From Candidatus Latescibacterota bacterium (GTDB lineage Bacteria; Latescibacterota; UBA2968; UBA8231), in contig JACPJE010000012.1 of the NCBI GenBank assembly GCA_016187725.1, positions 27,451 to 91,450 on the forward strand: a stretch of 64,000 nucleotides of DNA, written 5' to 3'. The notes beneath the pieces are model-generated. The model ran no database searches and had not been told where the DNA came from. It worked only from the letters and a program-made list of their open reading frames with translations. The stretch's first letter is position 1. Each line of letters begins with the position of its first letter. Made by a program: the position numbers and the translations under genes. Below, piece by piece: positions 50,399 to 61,922 of this stretch.

Positions 50399-51571
50399 TC
50401 AGGCCAGCTTCTGGGCTGCCTCGCGCATCAGCGCCCCGATGGGCAGCCGGTGCGGACAGGCCGCCTCGGCCGCGCTGAAATCCACCCCCTCGATCCTTCT
50501 GGCTTCGGCGGGCAGGGCCGCGTACAGGGCCCGGCCCCGCTCCGGCTCGCCGTAGTTCTCGCTGTACATCCGGTAGCGCAGGGTGTCGGCCACCTGCAGG
50601 GGCGCCTGCAGCTGGCTCTCGCACAGTTGGCCGCAACCCCGGCAGTAGAGGTGGTCAGTGGCCGCCGCGTACTCCAGCAGCAGTTCCCGCTCCTCCATGC
50701 CCATCTCGCTGTTGCGCGCTGCCTGGGCGTTCTCCTGCACCTGGCGCAGGTTCTTCATCGCCGACACCAGGCCGTGGATGCGCCCGTCGGCCCACACCGA
50801 CTTGAGCGCGGCCTGGAAGGGGTTGAAGCCCTTGGCCTTGAACTTGTCCACCCCCTCCTGGAAGGAGACCGCCCCGCCCTGGGTCTTCATGGCGATCAAG
50901 CCGATACCCGCCGCGGCGCACAGATCCATGGCCTGGTTGAGGGCGGCATTGTCGTAGTCGCGGAAATTGTACTTGAACATGATCGCGTCCACGAAGCCCA
51001 CCTGGGCCGCCTTTTCCAGGGTGGGCACCAGATTGCCGTGGTGCGAGGAGAAACCAAAAAACCGGATCTTTTTTCCCTTCTTGAGCCGCTCGGTGGTCTC
51101 CTTCATCTCCTGGTCCAGCCGGCCCGGGTCTCCCAGATCGTGGAGGAAGTAGAGATCCACGTACTCGGTGCGCAGGCTCTCCAGGCTGCCGGCCAGCCGG
51201 GCGCCGAAGCTGGCTGCATCGTGGTGCTCGCACTTGGTGACGATGAAGCAGTCCTGACGCCGGCCGTTTTTCTCCAGAAACTGGCCGATGTTCTTTTCGC
51301 TCTGGCCCTCCATATAACCTTGGGCGGTGTCGAGGTAGGTGATGCCCTCGGCCAGGACCGCGTTGAGCAGCACCGGCGTCACCGACAGGGCCGAACCCAT
51401 GCCCAGGATGGGCACCTTCACCCCGGTCTTGCCCAGGGTGGCAATGGGCATGGCCGCTGCCCTGGATTCCTCGGCGGAGGCCAGGCCCGCGGCGCCGGCC
51501 AGCACCGCGCCAGCACCCAGGGCCCCCGAGGTAGCCAGAAACTCCCTTCGCGTGATCTTCCCTTTGCGCAT
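50399..51571 (-). CDS. Aldo/keto reductase with TAT-type signal
   Basis: MRKGKITRREFLATSGALGAGAVLAG; GMGSALSVTPVLLNAVLAEGITYLDTAQGYMEGQSEKNIGQFLEK; C-terminal Cys cluster. Confidence 0.87.
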   Translation of the reverse strand: MRKGKITRREFLATSGALGAGAVLAGAAGLASAEESRAAAMPIATLGKTGVKVPILGMGSALSVTPVLLNAVLAEGITYLDTAQGYMEGQSEKNIGQFLEKNGRRQDCFIVTKCEHHDAASFGARLAGSLESLRTEYVDLYFLHDLGDPGRLDQEMKETTERLKKGKKIRFFGFSSHHGNLVPTLEKAAQVGFVDAIMFKYNFRDYDNAALNQAMDLCAAAGIGLIAMKTQGGAVSFQEGVDKFKAKGFNPFQAALKSVWADGRIHGLVSAMKNLRQVQENAQAARNSEMGMEERELLLEYAAATDHLYCRGCGQLCESQLQAPLQVADTLRYRMYSENYGEPERGRALYAALPAEARRIEGVDFSAAEAACPHRLPIGALMREAAQKLA

Positions 51572-51586
51572 CTAACTCTCCTTTCT

Positions 51587-54106
<2,520 letters not shown>

Positions 54107-54107
54107 T

Positions 54108-55214
54108 TTAGTCTCCCGCGCTTCGCAGCACTTCGGCAGCCAGGCGTCCGGCCTGTTCCCGGTCCTCGGCCTGGCTCACCCCGCCCACATGCACTCCCGT
54201 CCGGAACACCACGTCGAAGAACCCCCCCAGTTCGGCGGTGTACATCGTCAGGTCTCCCTCTGCCACCTTGATAGCGACGATCCTCCCGTACTCTCCCACA
54301 TAGTCGCTGTACTTGTCCATCACCTGGTTCGCCTTCTCCGGCGATTCCTGCCGCGACAGGAAGGCGATCAACTCCTTCCCCCCTTTGCGGTACCGGGCCA
54401 CAAAGGTCTCGCCGAGGAAATCGAGGCTGAGGGCGTCGCGCATGAAGTACTGCAGGCTGCCGGGCACCTGGCCCGCGGCCGGCAGGGCGCTCTCCCCCCA
54501 CAAGGCCTCTCCCTGGTTCTCCAGCCGGCCGGCCACCTGGCGGGCGATCTGCAGGCCGGCCCGCTCCAGCTCCTCCCCCTCCCCGCCGGCCACCACCTGC
54601 ACGTAGTGCCGGCCTTTCCAGAAGAAATAGCTGGCCCCCGACTGGTATCCGTGCCGACCCAGTTCCAGGGCCGCAGCCTCTGGTGGTCTCTCCACCGAGA
54701 AGATCCCAAAGGCGCGGATGGGCTCGCCCATATCATAGACGAATATATCGATGAAGCGCCCTTTGTCATCGGCCAGGCCCGCGCATTTCAGGTCCACCAC
54801 CGCATAGGCCAGGTACTGCTCGGCCCGGCCATTGATCTTCACGTAGAGGTCGTCCGCCGAAAACCGCTCGATCCCGCCCTGGGGACGCCATCCCGCCGGG
54901 GCCAGGTCTGCAAGCAGTTCCTTCCTCCGACCAGGAACCGACGCGGTTGCGGGTTTGACCTCAGAGACCGCCGGCGCCCGGCCGGCCGCATCCTCGCCCT
55001 CCTCGCCGGCCAGAGGGACGGGCAGGCGCGCCGCTTTGCCGCTGGCCAGCAGTGCGGGGTCCAGGGAGAAGAGGGCCGGATCGAAGCGCCGGCCCTTCAG
55101 GTACACCCCGGCCCCGATCCCCGCCAGCAAGAGCAGGATGCCCCCGCCGATGAGCCTTTCCCGCACCGAGATCCGCGTGCGTTCAAAGGCGCGTTTGCCG
55201 CTGCCGCCGAACAT
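54108..55214 (-). CDS. DUF6599-like protein
   Basis: [34 protein letters not shown]...[22 protein letters not shown]; adjacent to DUF362/Fe-S gene. Confidence 0.7.
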   Translation of the reverse strand: MFGGSGKRAFERTRISVRERLIGGGILLLLAGIGAGVYLKGRRFDPALFSLDPALLASGKAARLPVPLAGEEGEDAAGRAPAVSEVKPATASVPGRRKELLADLAPAGWRPQGGIERFSADDLYVKINGRAEQYLAYAVVDLKCAGLADDKGRFIDIFVYDMGEPIRAFGIFSVERPPEAAALELGRHGYQSGASYFFWKGRHYVQVVAGGEGEELERAGLQIARQVAGRLENQGEALWGESALPAAGQVPGSLQYFMRDALSLDFLGETFVARYRKGGKELIAFLSRQESPEKANQVMDKYSDYVGEYGRIVAIKVAEGDLTMYTAELGGFFDVVFRTGVHVGGVSQAEDREQAGRLAAEVLRSAGD

Positions 55215-55270
55215 AGGTCATCCCTCGTTTCTGCGGACCTTCCTCGCCTAATATACTGGCGAAAAAGGCT

Positions 55271-55299
55271 TTGACAAAGCGCTGCCGCCATTCTACATT
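55271..55299 (+). promoter_or_regulatory. Sigma70 promoter of putative ncRNA
   Basis: TTGACA (55271-55276) - 17 nt - TACATT (55294-55299). Confidence 0.7.
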
Positions 55300-55305
55300 T
55301 ACCCA

Positions 55306-55553
55306 TGTAATTTGCGGCGAGGTTCAGTGGCTTCTCACCTTTGCCAAAAGGGAGGTAAATATGCCACCGGACTACAAAAGGCGGCTGGGGTGACAGACAC
55401 CTTCAAGCCGCCTTCCCTCGACCTACCCGCTAGCTCGGCGCCGATCCACGGCCTGCCCGATCGGCGCCGAACACAGAGTCTGCCGCAGACTCTTCTATCA
55501 GTTCTCTGATAGGAAATCCCTGCTCCCCAAGTTCGAGCAGGGATTTTTTATTT
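55306..55553 (+). ncRNA. Candidate structured noncoding RNA or attenuator leader, family unrecognised
   Basis: Consecutive helices 55318-22/55416-20, 55327-31/55363-67, 55378-86/55406-14, 55435-46/55459-70 (12 bp perfect), 55475-82/55486-93, 55495-501/55506-12, then an intrinsic terminator. Confidence 0.65.
55514..55553 (+). terminator. Rho-independent terminator
   Basis: AAATCCCTGCTC-CCCAAGTTC-GAGCAGGGATTT followed by TTTTATTT. Confidence 0.85.
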
Positions 55554-55620
55554 CCCTTGCCGGTGTTCACCTGCGCTTTTATATTTCGGTTCGCTATCGC
55601 GAACCTCCCTTCCCCCCTGA

Positions 55621-56610
55621 TTGCCCATGCCCTGCATCCTCGCCGAGAACCTGGTCAAAACCTACCGCATCTCCCAGCGCCAGCCCGGGGTGTGGGGCGC
55701 GGTCCGGGGCCTACTGCACCGCCAGCACCGCACCCTGCGCGCCCTGGACGGGGTCTCCTTTGCCATTGAGCCGGGCGAACTGGTCGGCTATATCGGTCCC
55801 AACGGGGCCGGCAAGTCCACCACCGTCAAGGTGCTCTCCGGCATCCTGGTGCCCGATGCGGGCCGCTGCCTGGTGCTGGGCCGGATCCCCTGGCAAGACC
55901 GCATCGCCCACGTGGGGCGCATCGGGGTAGTCTTCGGCCAGCGCACCCAACTGTGGTGGGATCTGCCGGTGGTCGAGTCCTTCGAACTCTTGCGCGACAT
56001 CTACCGGGTGCCGGCCAGGGACTACATCCTCCGCCGCGATGAACTGGTCGCCATCCTCGAACTGGAGCCCCTGCTGGACGTGCCGGTGCGCCAATTGAGC
56101 CTGGGCCAGCGCATGCGCTGCGATCTGGCCGCCTCCCTGCTCCACGCCCCGGCACTGCTCTTCCTCGACGAGCCCACCATCGGCCTGGACGCCCTCTCCA
56201 AACTGGCGGTGCGCGACTTCATCCGCCGCCTCAACCGGGAGCGCGGCACCACGGTGATCCTCACCACCCACGACATGGACGACATCGAAGCCCTGTGCAG
56301 CCGGGTGCTGCTCATCGACGGGGGGCGGATCCTGTTGGACGACACCCTGGAGGGCCTGCGTGCCCAGGTCTCCTCCGAGCGCCGCCTGATCCTCGACCTG
56401 GTCGAAGACGGGCAACCCTTCAGCGATCTCCAGGTCCGCCTCCTCCGGCGCGAAGGCCGCCGGGTCGAGCTGGCCTTCGACCCCGAGGAGATCCCGGCCG
56501 CCGCCCTCATCAGCCGGCTCACCGCCCTGCACGCGGTGCGCGACCTCTTTGTGGAGAATCCCCCCATCGAGGAGGTCATCGCCCACCTCTACCGCCAAAA
56601 CCAGGGATGA
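55621..56610 (+). CDS. ABC-2 type transporter ATP-binding protein
   Basis: GYIGPNGAGKSTTVKVLSGILVPDAG...QLSLGQRMRCDLAASLLHAPALLFLDEPTIGLD; start may be the internal ATG 55627 or 55633. Confidence 0.93.
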   Translation: MPMPCILAENLVKTYRISQRQPGVWGAVRGLLHRQHRTLRALDGVSFAIEPGELVGYIGPNGAGKSTTVKVLSGILVPDAGRCLVLGRIPWQDRIAHVGRIGVVFGQRTQLWWDLPVVESFELLRDIYRVPARDYILRRDELVAILELEPLLDVPVRQLSLGQRMRCDLAASLLHAPALLFLDEPTIGLDALSKLAVRDFIRRLNRERGTTVILTTHDMDDIEALCSRVLLIDGGRILLDDTLEGLRAQVSSERRLILDLVEDGQPFSDLQVRLLRREGRRVELAFDPEEIPAAALISRLTALHAVRDLFVENPPIEEVIAHLYRQNQG

Positions 56611-57398
56611 GGAGCTATCTGGCGGTCTTCAGCGCCCGGCTGCGCATGCTGCTCCAGTACCGGGCCGCTGCCTTTGCCGGCCTGGCCACTCAGCTCTTCT
56701 GGGGCCTGATCCGCGTCATGATCTTCGAGGCTTTCTACCGCACCACCACCAGCCCCCAGCCCATGAACTACGCCCAGGTCGTCGACTATGTCTGGCTGGG
56801 CCAGGCCCTCCTCGCCCTGCTGCCGATCTGGATGGATACGGAGGTCCGTGCCATGATGCGCAACGGCACGGTGGTCTACGAGCTGGTGCGTCCCCTGGAC
56901 CTCTACAATTTCTGGTACGCCCGGGCCCTGGCCTCCCGGCTGGCGCCCACGCTCTTGCGCGCCCTGCCGCTCGGTGGCCTGGCCCTCCTCTTCTTTGGGC
57001 TCGCCCCGCCCGTCTCCCCTGCCGCCGGCCTGGCCTGGCTGCTGACCGTCCTGGGCGCCCTGCTCCTGGGCGGGGCCATCTCCACCCTGCTGAACATCTC
57101 GCTGATGTGGACCATCGCCGGGGAGGGCATCTTCCAGATCGTCGCCGCCTGCGTCGTCCTCCTATCCGGCATGATCGTGCCCCTCCCCTTCTTCCCCGAC
57201 TGGATGCAGGTGGCTTTGAAGTCGCTGCCCTTTGCTGGCCTGGTGGACCTGCCCTTCCGCCTCTACACGGGTCATATTCCCGCCGCTGAGGCGCCGGCCA
57301 TCTTCGCCGGCCAGCTGGCCTGGACCGCAGCGCTGGTCGGCCTCGGCCGTCTGGTCCTGCGCCGGGGCATCCGCCGCCTGGTGGTGCAGGGAGGCTGA
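56607..57398 (+). CDS. ABC-2 family transporter permease
   Basis: ATGA overlap with ATPase; six-TM protein MRSYLAVFSARLRMLLQYRAAAFAGLATQLFWGLIRVMIFEAFY. Confidence 0.85.
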   Translation: MRSYLAVFSARLRMLLQYRAAAFAGLATQLFWGLIRVMIFEAFYRTTTSPQPMNYAQVVDYVWLGQALLALLPIWMDTEVRAMMRNGTVVYELVRPLDLYNFWYARALASRLAPTLLRALPLGGLALLFFGLAPPVSPAAGLAWLLTVLGALLLGGAISTLLNISLMWTIAGEGIFQIVAACVVLLSGMIVPLPFFPDWMQVALKSLPFAGLVDLPFRLYTGHIPAAEAPAIFAGQLAWTAALVGLGRLVLRRGIRRLVVQGG

Positions 57399-57413
57399 AA
57401 AGATGTGGAACAA

Positions 57414-57546
57414 GCGCGGCGGGGAGATGACCCCGAAGGCCTTTACTGGGGGAGTGGAGGCCGGGAAAGGGCCTGGGGGCAGAGTGGGGCGTCGGTGGCA
57501 GGCCCGGGCATCGGGAAAGGCCGGAGCGGGTCACTCACCGTCGCGC
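57414..57546. repeat. Dispersed intergenic structured element, copy C (diverged)
   Basis: Inverted ends GCGCGGCGGGGAGATGACCCCGAAGGCCTTT / GGGAAAGGCCGGAGCGGGTCACTCACCGTCGCGC; core diverged from A and B. Confidence 0.65.
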
Positions 57547-57572
57547 CGGAATCTCTGTGGTAAACCACTACC

Positions 57573-58373
57573 ATGAACGCCCTCCGCCTCTACCTGCGCT
57601 ACCTGGGGGTCTCCTGCCGGGGCCAGATGCAGTACCGCGCCTCCTTCCTCATGCTCACCCTGGGTCACTTCCTCATGACCGGCCTGGAGTTCGCCGGCGT
57701 CTGGGTGATCTTCTCGCGCTTCGGCAACCTCCAGGGTTGGTCCCTGCCCGAGGTCGCCCTCTTCTACGGCATCATCAACATGGCCTTTGCCCTCAGCGAC
57801 GCCACCTCGCGCGGCTTCGACATCCTGCCCACCCTGGTCAAAAACGGCGAGTTCGACCGCATCCTGCTGCGCCCGCGCAGCACCGTGCTGCAGCTGGCCG
57901 GCCAGGAGTTGACCCTGCGCCGCGTCGGCCGCTTCTCCCAGGGCCTGCTGGTGTTCCTCTGGGCCGCCCACACCCTGGAACTGAGCTGGTCGCTGGCCAA
58001 AATCGCCCTGCTCTTAACCACCCTCCTCGGCGGGGCCTGCCTCTTCTACGGCCTCTTCGTGCTCCAGGCCACCATGGCCTTCTGGACCACCGAGACCCTG
58101 GAGATCATGAACACCCTCACCTACGGTGGGGTGGAAACCGCCCAGTATCCGCTGGTCATCTACCGCGCGTGGTTCCGCCGCTTCTTTACCTTGGTGGTGC
58201 CCCTGGCCTGCGTCAGCTACTACCCGGCCCTGGCCCTGCTGGGGCGCGCCGACCCGCTGGGCTCGGCGATTGTCCTGCACTGGCTGGCGCCCCTGGTGGG
58301 CCTCCTCTTCCTGGTCCTGTGCCTGCAGGTCTGGCGCTGGGGCGTGCGCCACTACCGCTCCACCGGCAGTTGA
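57573..58373 (+). CDS. ABC-2 family transporter permease
   Basis: MNALRLYLRYLGVSCRGQMQYRASFLMLTLGHFLMTGLEFAGVWVIFSRFGNLQGW; ABC-2 permease fold. Confidence 0.85.
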   Translation: MNALRLYLRYLGVSCRGQMQYRASFLMLTLGHFLMTGLEFAGVWVIFSRFGNLQGWSLPEVALFYGIINMAFALSDATSRGFDILPTLVKNGEFDRILLRPRSTVLQLAGQELTLRRVGRFSQGLLVFLWAAHTLELSWSLAKIALLLTTLLGGACLFYGLFVLQATMAFWTTETLEIMNTLTYGGVETAQYPLVIYRAWFRRFFTLVVPLACVSYYPALALLGRADPLGSAIVLHWLAPLVGLLFLVLCLQVWRWGVRHYRSTGS

Positions 58374-58406
58374 ACCCCCGCCACCCCACACCTATTTTTC
58401 CTGACT

Positions 58407-59507
58407 ATGCCTTTCCTCCTGCTCTTCTCCCTGTGCCTGCTGTGGGCCTGCGGCGACCATCCCACCGGACCTGACGGAGGTTCGACCCGGCTCGTCGCCG
58501 GGGTGGACTTCGACCGCCTCTTCGCCCTGCCCACCCGGGAAGAACTCGCCGCCATCAGCGCCGAATGGGCAGGCCGACCCGCTCCCTCCGCAGCGCACAC
58601 CGAAGTGTTCAGCACCGCCGTGCCCCTGGGCGCCAAGAACGCCACCCTGCGCATCCTCGCCTATACCGTCGCCGGCGCGCGCCTTTACGGCGCCCTCCTC
58701 GCCCCCCGCGGCGCCTCCCCCGGCAGCCTGCCGCTGATCGTCTACGCCCACGGCGGGGACCAGGGGGTCAGCGTCGAGGAATTCCTGCTGATGAGCCTGG
58801 GCCTGGGCGAAGCCCGCGGCCAGTACGCCTATGCCCTGCCCTCCTTCCGCGCCGAAGCGCTCAGCTACGGCCAGGAATTCTTTGTGTCCGCGGGGGAACC
58901 CGCCCCCTGGGACGGCGACGTGGACGACGGCCTGGCCCTGGTCGAGGTGGCCCTGGCGGCCGAGCCGGCCCTCGACCCGCAGCGCCTCGGCGCGGTGGGG
59001 GTCAGCCGGGGCGGAACCGTGGCCATGCTGATGGCCGTGCGCGACCCGCGCCTCGCCAGGGTGGTGAACTTCTTCGGGACTACCGATCTGCTGGATGTCT
59101 TCGGGCAGGAAGTGGCAGAGGAAGCGCTGCTGGGCAACCCGCGCCAGTTGCCCGGCCTGGATTATCTGAACCGGACGCTCTTGCAGCCCCTGAAGGAGGG
59201 CTCCCTCGGGATCGGGGAGGCGCGGCTGGAACTCATCCGCCGTTCCCCGGTGTATTTCGCCGACCGCCTGCCCGCGGTGCAGGTGCACCACGGGACCGCC
59301 GACCCGCTGGTGCCGGTGAGTCAGGCCCAGCGCCTGATCGAGGTCATGCTGGGGCTGGGGCGCGGCGCCCCGGAATTCGCGTACTATCTCTACGCAGGGG
59401 GCGGCCACCACCCTCTGTCCCTGCCAGGCAGCCTGGAGCGGACCCAGCTCTTCCTGGCCCCCCTGCTCCAGCCGGCGCCGGCCTTCACTGCGGCATTCGC
59501 CTACTGA
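58407..59507 (+). CDS. Alpha/beta hydrolase, dienelactone/prolyl-oligopeptidase-like, lipoprotein-like N-terminus
   Basis: LLFSLCLLWACGDHPTGP; LPLIVYAHGGDQGVSVEEF...GAVGVSRGGTVAMLMAVRDPR...VQVHHGTADPLVPVSQ. Confidence 0.82.
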   Translation: MPFLLLFSLCLLWACGDHPTGPDGGSTRLVAGVDFDRLFALPTREELAAISAEWAGRPAPSAAHTEVFSTAVPLGAKNATLRILAYTVAGARLYGALLAPRGASPGSLPLIVYAHGGDQGVSVEEFLLMSLGLGEARGQYAYALPSFRAEALSYGQEFFVSAGEPAPWDGDVDDGLALVEVALAAEPALDPQRLGAVGVSRGGTVAMLMAVRDPRLARVVNFFGTTDLLDVFGQEVAEEALLGNPRQLPGLDYLNRTLLQPLKEGSLGIGEARLELIRRSPVYFADRLPAVQVHHGTADPLVPVSQAQRLIEVMLGLGRGAPEFAYYLYAGGGHHPLSLPGSLERTQLFLAPLLQPAPAFTAAFAY

Positions 59508-60985
59508 TCGCGGCCCAACAGCGAGAGCTGGACCGTGGCGACCTTGGGCATGATGTACTCGTCGCAGCCGGCAAAGGGATGCCGGCCGCCGATGCAGTAG
59601 GTGCACAGGTTGTCTTCGGGCATGCCCGACTTTTCGTACGCCTCCAGCATCCCCGCCACCGAGATATAGGCCACCGGCATGCCCATCTGGCGGCCGATCT
59701 CCTCCTCGTCGCGGCCCCGGGCGATGAATTCGTCCCCCGGCGGCGGATCAGGGGGCATGTCCACCCCGAAGTGGCAGCCGCGGGGCACCCCGTCCTCGCC
59801 GATGATGCCGATGGGCGGGGTGTAGCTGACCAGGTAGGCCTTCTTCACCCTGGCCTCCTTGTAGAGCAGGTCCCGCGCCCGCCTGGAGTTGTTGCCCCGC
59901 ACGATGCTGTCGTCGATCATCACCACGGTCCTGCCCTCCAGGGTCCGCTCCACTCCTGGCATCAGGTGGAGATTCTCGCCGATGGACTGCTTGCGGTCGC
60001 TGGCCGTGGTCCCCTGGAAGGAGCGCTCGCCCCGCATCTTGTAGAACACCGGCAGAAAGGGCAGCCGCGCTTTGTTGGCGTAGGCCCGGGCCGCCACCTC
60101 CGGGCAGCGGGGCAGGAAGGTCACCAACTCGGCGTCGGCCGGCCTGAATTCCCCGGCCAGCACCTCGCCCAGGGATTCGCGGATGCGGCGCACGCTCACC
60201 GCGTTGAGGATGGAGTCCACGTCGGCGATGTAGTTCCACTCGAAAAAGCAGTGGGCCAGCCGCGGGTCGAAGAGGGTCTCCTTGGTGTAGTTCCCCTCGG
60301 CGGTGAGGTGGTAGATGGAACCGGGCTCCAGGTCCTCGACGTAGTCCCCGCCGTTCTTGCGGTAGGCGATGTCCTCGGAGGCCACCCCGTACTTGCCGTC
60401 CTTCCAGCTGAGCACCCCCGGCTTGATCCCGGTGCGGTCGCGCAGCACCATGACGTCGTGCTTGCGCTTGTCGGCGATGGCCATGGTGTAGGCGCCGGGG
60501 ATGCGGCGCAGGAAATTGTACTCCCCGTGCATCCGGTACACGTGGAGCAGGGCCTCGGTGTCGCAGGTGGTCTTGAGCTGGTCCAGGGGCACTTCCTTGT
60601 AGTACTCGCGGTCCACCTGGCCGTTGTGCACGGCGGCCATATCGCAGTCCCAGAGCAGGATGTGGTTGCCCCGGTGCTCGGGCCGGCCGCCCACCACGTG
60701 GGGATGGGCGTCTTCGAGGATGCGGTCCTTGCGCCCCCGGGTGGCGTAGCGCACGTGGGCCATGTAGGTGTGGTAGTTGGGGCTGGGGAGGATCTTGTGC
60801 AGGTCGGTGATGTCGAAGCGCTCCACCCCGCCGGCCCATTTGATCACATCGATGCGGTTGTCGCCCACCGCGGCGACGCCGGCCGCCTCCCGGCCCCGGT
60901 GCTGCAGGGAGCGGATGAAACGGTGGGCGTCGTGCAGGGTGTGGGCAACGCTGAATCCGCAGTTGTGGCGGACCTGTTCTTCCAT
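59501..60985 (-). CDS. Amidophosphoribosyltransferase-like (PurF family)
   Basis: HNCGFSVAHTLHDAHRFIRSLQHRGREAAGVAA...MAHVRYATRG...GRTVVMIDDSIVRGNNSRRARDLLYKEARVKKAYL. Confidence 0.85.
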   Translation of the reverse strand: MEEQVRHNCGFSVAHTLHDAHRFIRSLQHRGREAAGVAAVGDNRIDVIKWAGGVERFDITDLHKILPSPNYHTYMAHVRYATRGRKDRILEDAHPHVVGGRPEHRGNHILLWDCDMAAVHNGQVDREYYKEVPLDQLKTTCDTEALLHVYRMHGEYNFLRRIPGAYTMAIADKRKHDVMVLRDRTGIKPGVLSWKDGKYGVASEDIAYRKNGGDYVEDLEPGSIYHLTAEGNYTKETLFDPRLAHCFFEWNYIADVDSILNAVSVRRIRESLGEVLAGEFRPADAELVTFLPRCPEVAARAYANKARLPFLPVFYKMRGERSFQGTTASDRKQSIGENLHLMPGVERTLEGRTVVMIDDSIVRGNNSRRARDLLYKEARVKKAYLVSYTPPIGIIGEDGVPRGCHFGVDMPPDPPPGDEFIARGRDEEEIGRQMGMPVAYISVAGMLEAYEKSGMPEDNLCTYCIGGRHPFAGCDEYIMPKVATVQLSLLGRDQ

Positions 60986-61035
60986 CGGGTTACCCCTGGG
61001 TAAGATGGTGGGTGGGGTTCAGCATAAATGGGAGT

Positions 61036-61815
61036 TCAACGCACGCAACCGGGAAAGGTGCGGCCCTGGATGTGGTAGTACTCGGGCGCCTCACCCTCGC
61101 CGGCAAAACGGGAATGGGAGGACATGTAGGAAAGGGCGATGGCCCGCCGCCACTGGCCGGAATTGTTGGGCGCCGTGTAGTGGGGCAGCAGCGAGTGGAA
61201 GAAGAGCCCGCTGCCGGCCTTCATCGGCACCAGCCGCATCTCGGCGAAGGAATACTGGTCCTCGGCGATCACAAAGTCGTCCGGCACCCGCTGATGGGGC
61301 AACGGCCCGCGCAAGTGACCGCTGGGCAGCACTCCCATACAGCCGTTTTCGGGGGTGGCCTCGTCGAAGGGAAACCAGCAGGAGCACAGCGCCATGGGCT
61401 GGATGGGCCAGTAGGGGGAATCCTGGTGCATGCCCTTCTGCGAGCCCACCTTTGGGGGCTTGAGCAATAGGGAATTGCGGAACATCTTCAGGTCCGGGCC
61501 CAGGATCTGGGCGATGATGCCGACGATGTTGTCATCCAGGCCCAGGCGGTTAAACAGCTCGTCCCCCTCCACCAGGCCGTCGATCTTGCGTATCCCATCG
61601 CCCCAGGCCGCTACCTGTAATTCCCCCCGCTGCACCCGGGGTTCCACCTGGATCTTGAGTTTGTCGGCGGACCGGCCTCCGTGGGTGTACTCCCGCAGGC
61701 GCTCGCCCAGGGCGCAGACCTGTTCTGGGGGGATCAGGTTCTCCACCACGGCGAAACCTTCGCGGTGGTACGACGCCAACTGCCCTTCGCTCAGCCGGAT
61801 GGGGGCAGTGCTCAT
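61036..61815 (-). CDS. Phytanoyl-CoA dioxygenase family protein
   Basis: LASYHREGFAVVENLIPPEQVCALGERLREYT...KGMHQDSPYWPIQP...ENGCMGVLPSGHL...FFHSLLPHYTAPN. Confidence 0.87.
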   Translation of the reverse strand: MSTAPIRLSEGQLASYHREGFAVVENLIPPEQVCALGERLREYTHGGRSADKLKIQVEPRVQRGELQVAAWGDGIRKIDGLVEGDELFNRLGLDDNIVGIIAQILGPDLKMFRNSLLLKPPKVGSQKGMHQDSPYWPIQPMALCSCWFPFDEATPENGCMGVLPSGHLRGPLPHQRVPDDFVIAEDQYSFAEMRLVPMKAGSGLFFHSLLPHYTAPNNSGQWRRAIALSYMSSHSRFAGEGEAPEYYHIQGRTFPGCVR

Positions 61816-61922
61816 CGCTCACCTCCTTGTGCGTACACCTAGAAAGAAGGCCCCCCGCCTTTTTTCAGCAACTGCCCGGTCAACCAGAACTGGCCGGACG
61901 GGGCGCTCACCCCTCAGATCTT

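Noticed and set aside
55312-55509. 65-aa ORF over the multi-hairpin locus
   Set aside because: Covers strong consecutive hairpins, has no recognisable family and no clear RBS; the noncoding reading is better supported.
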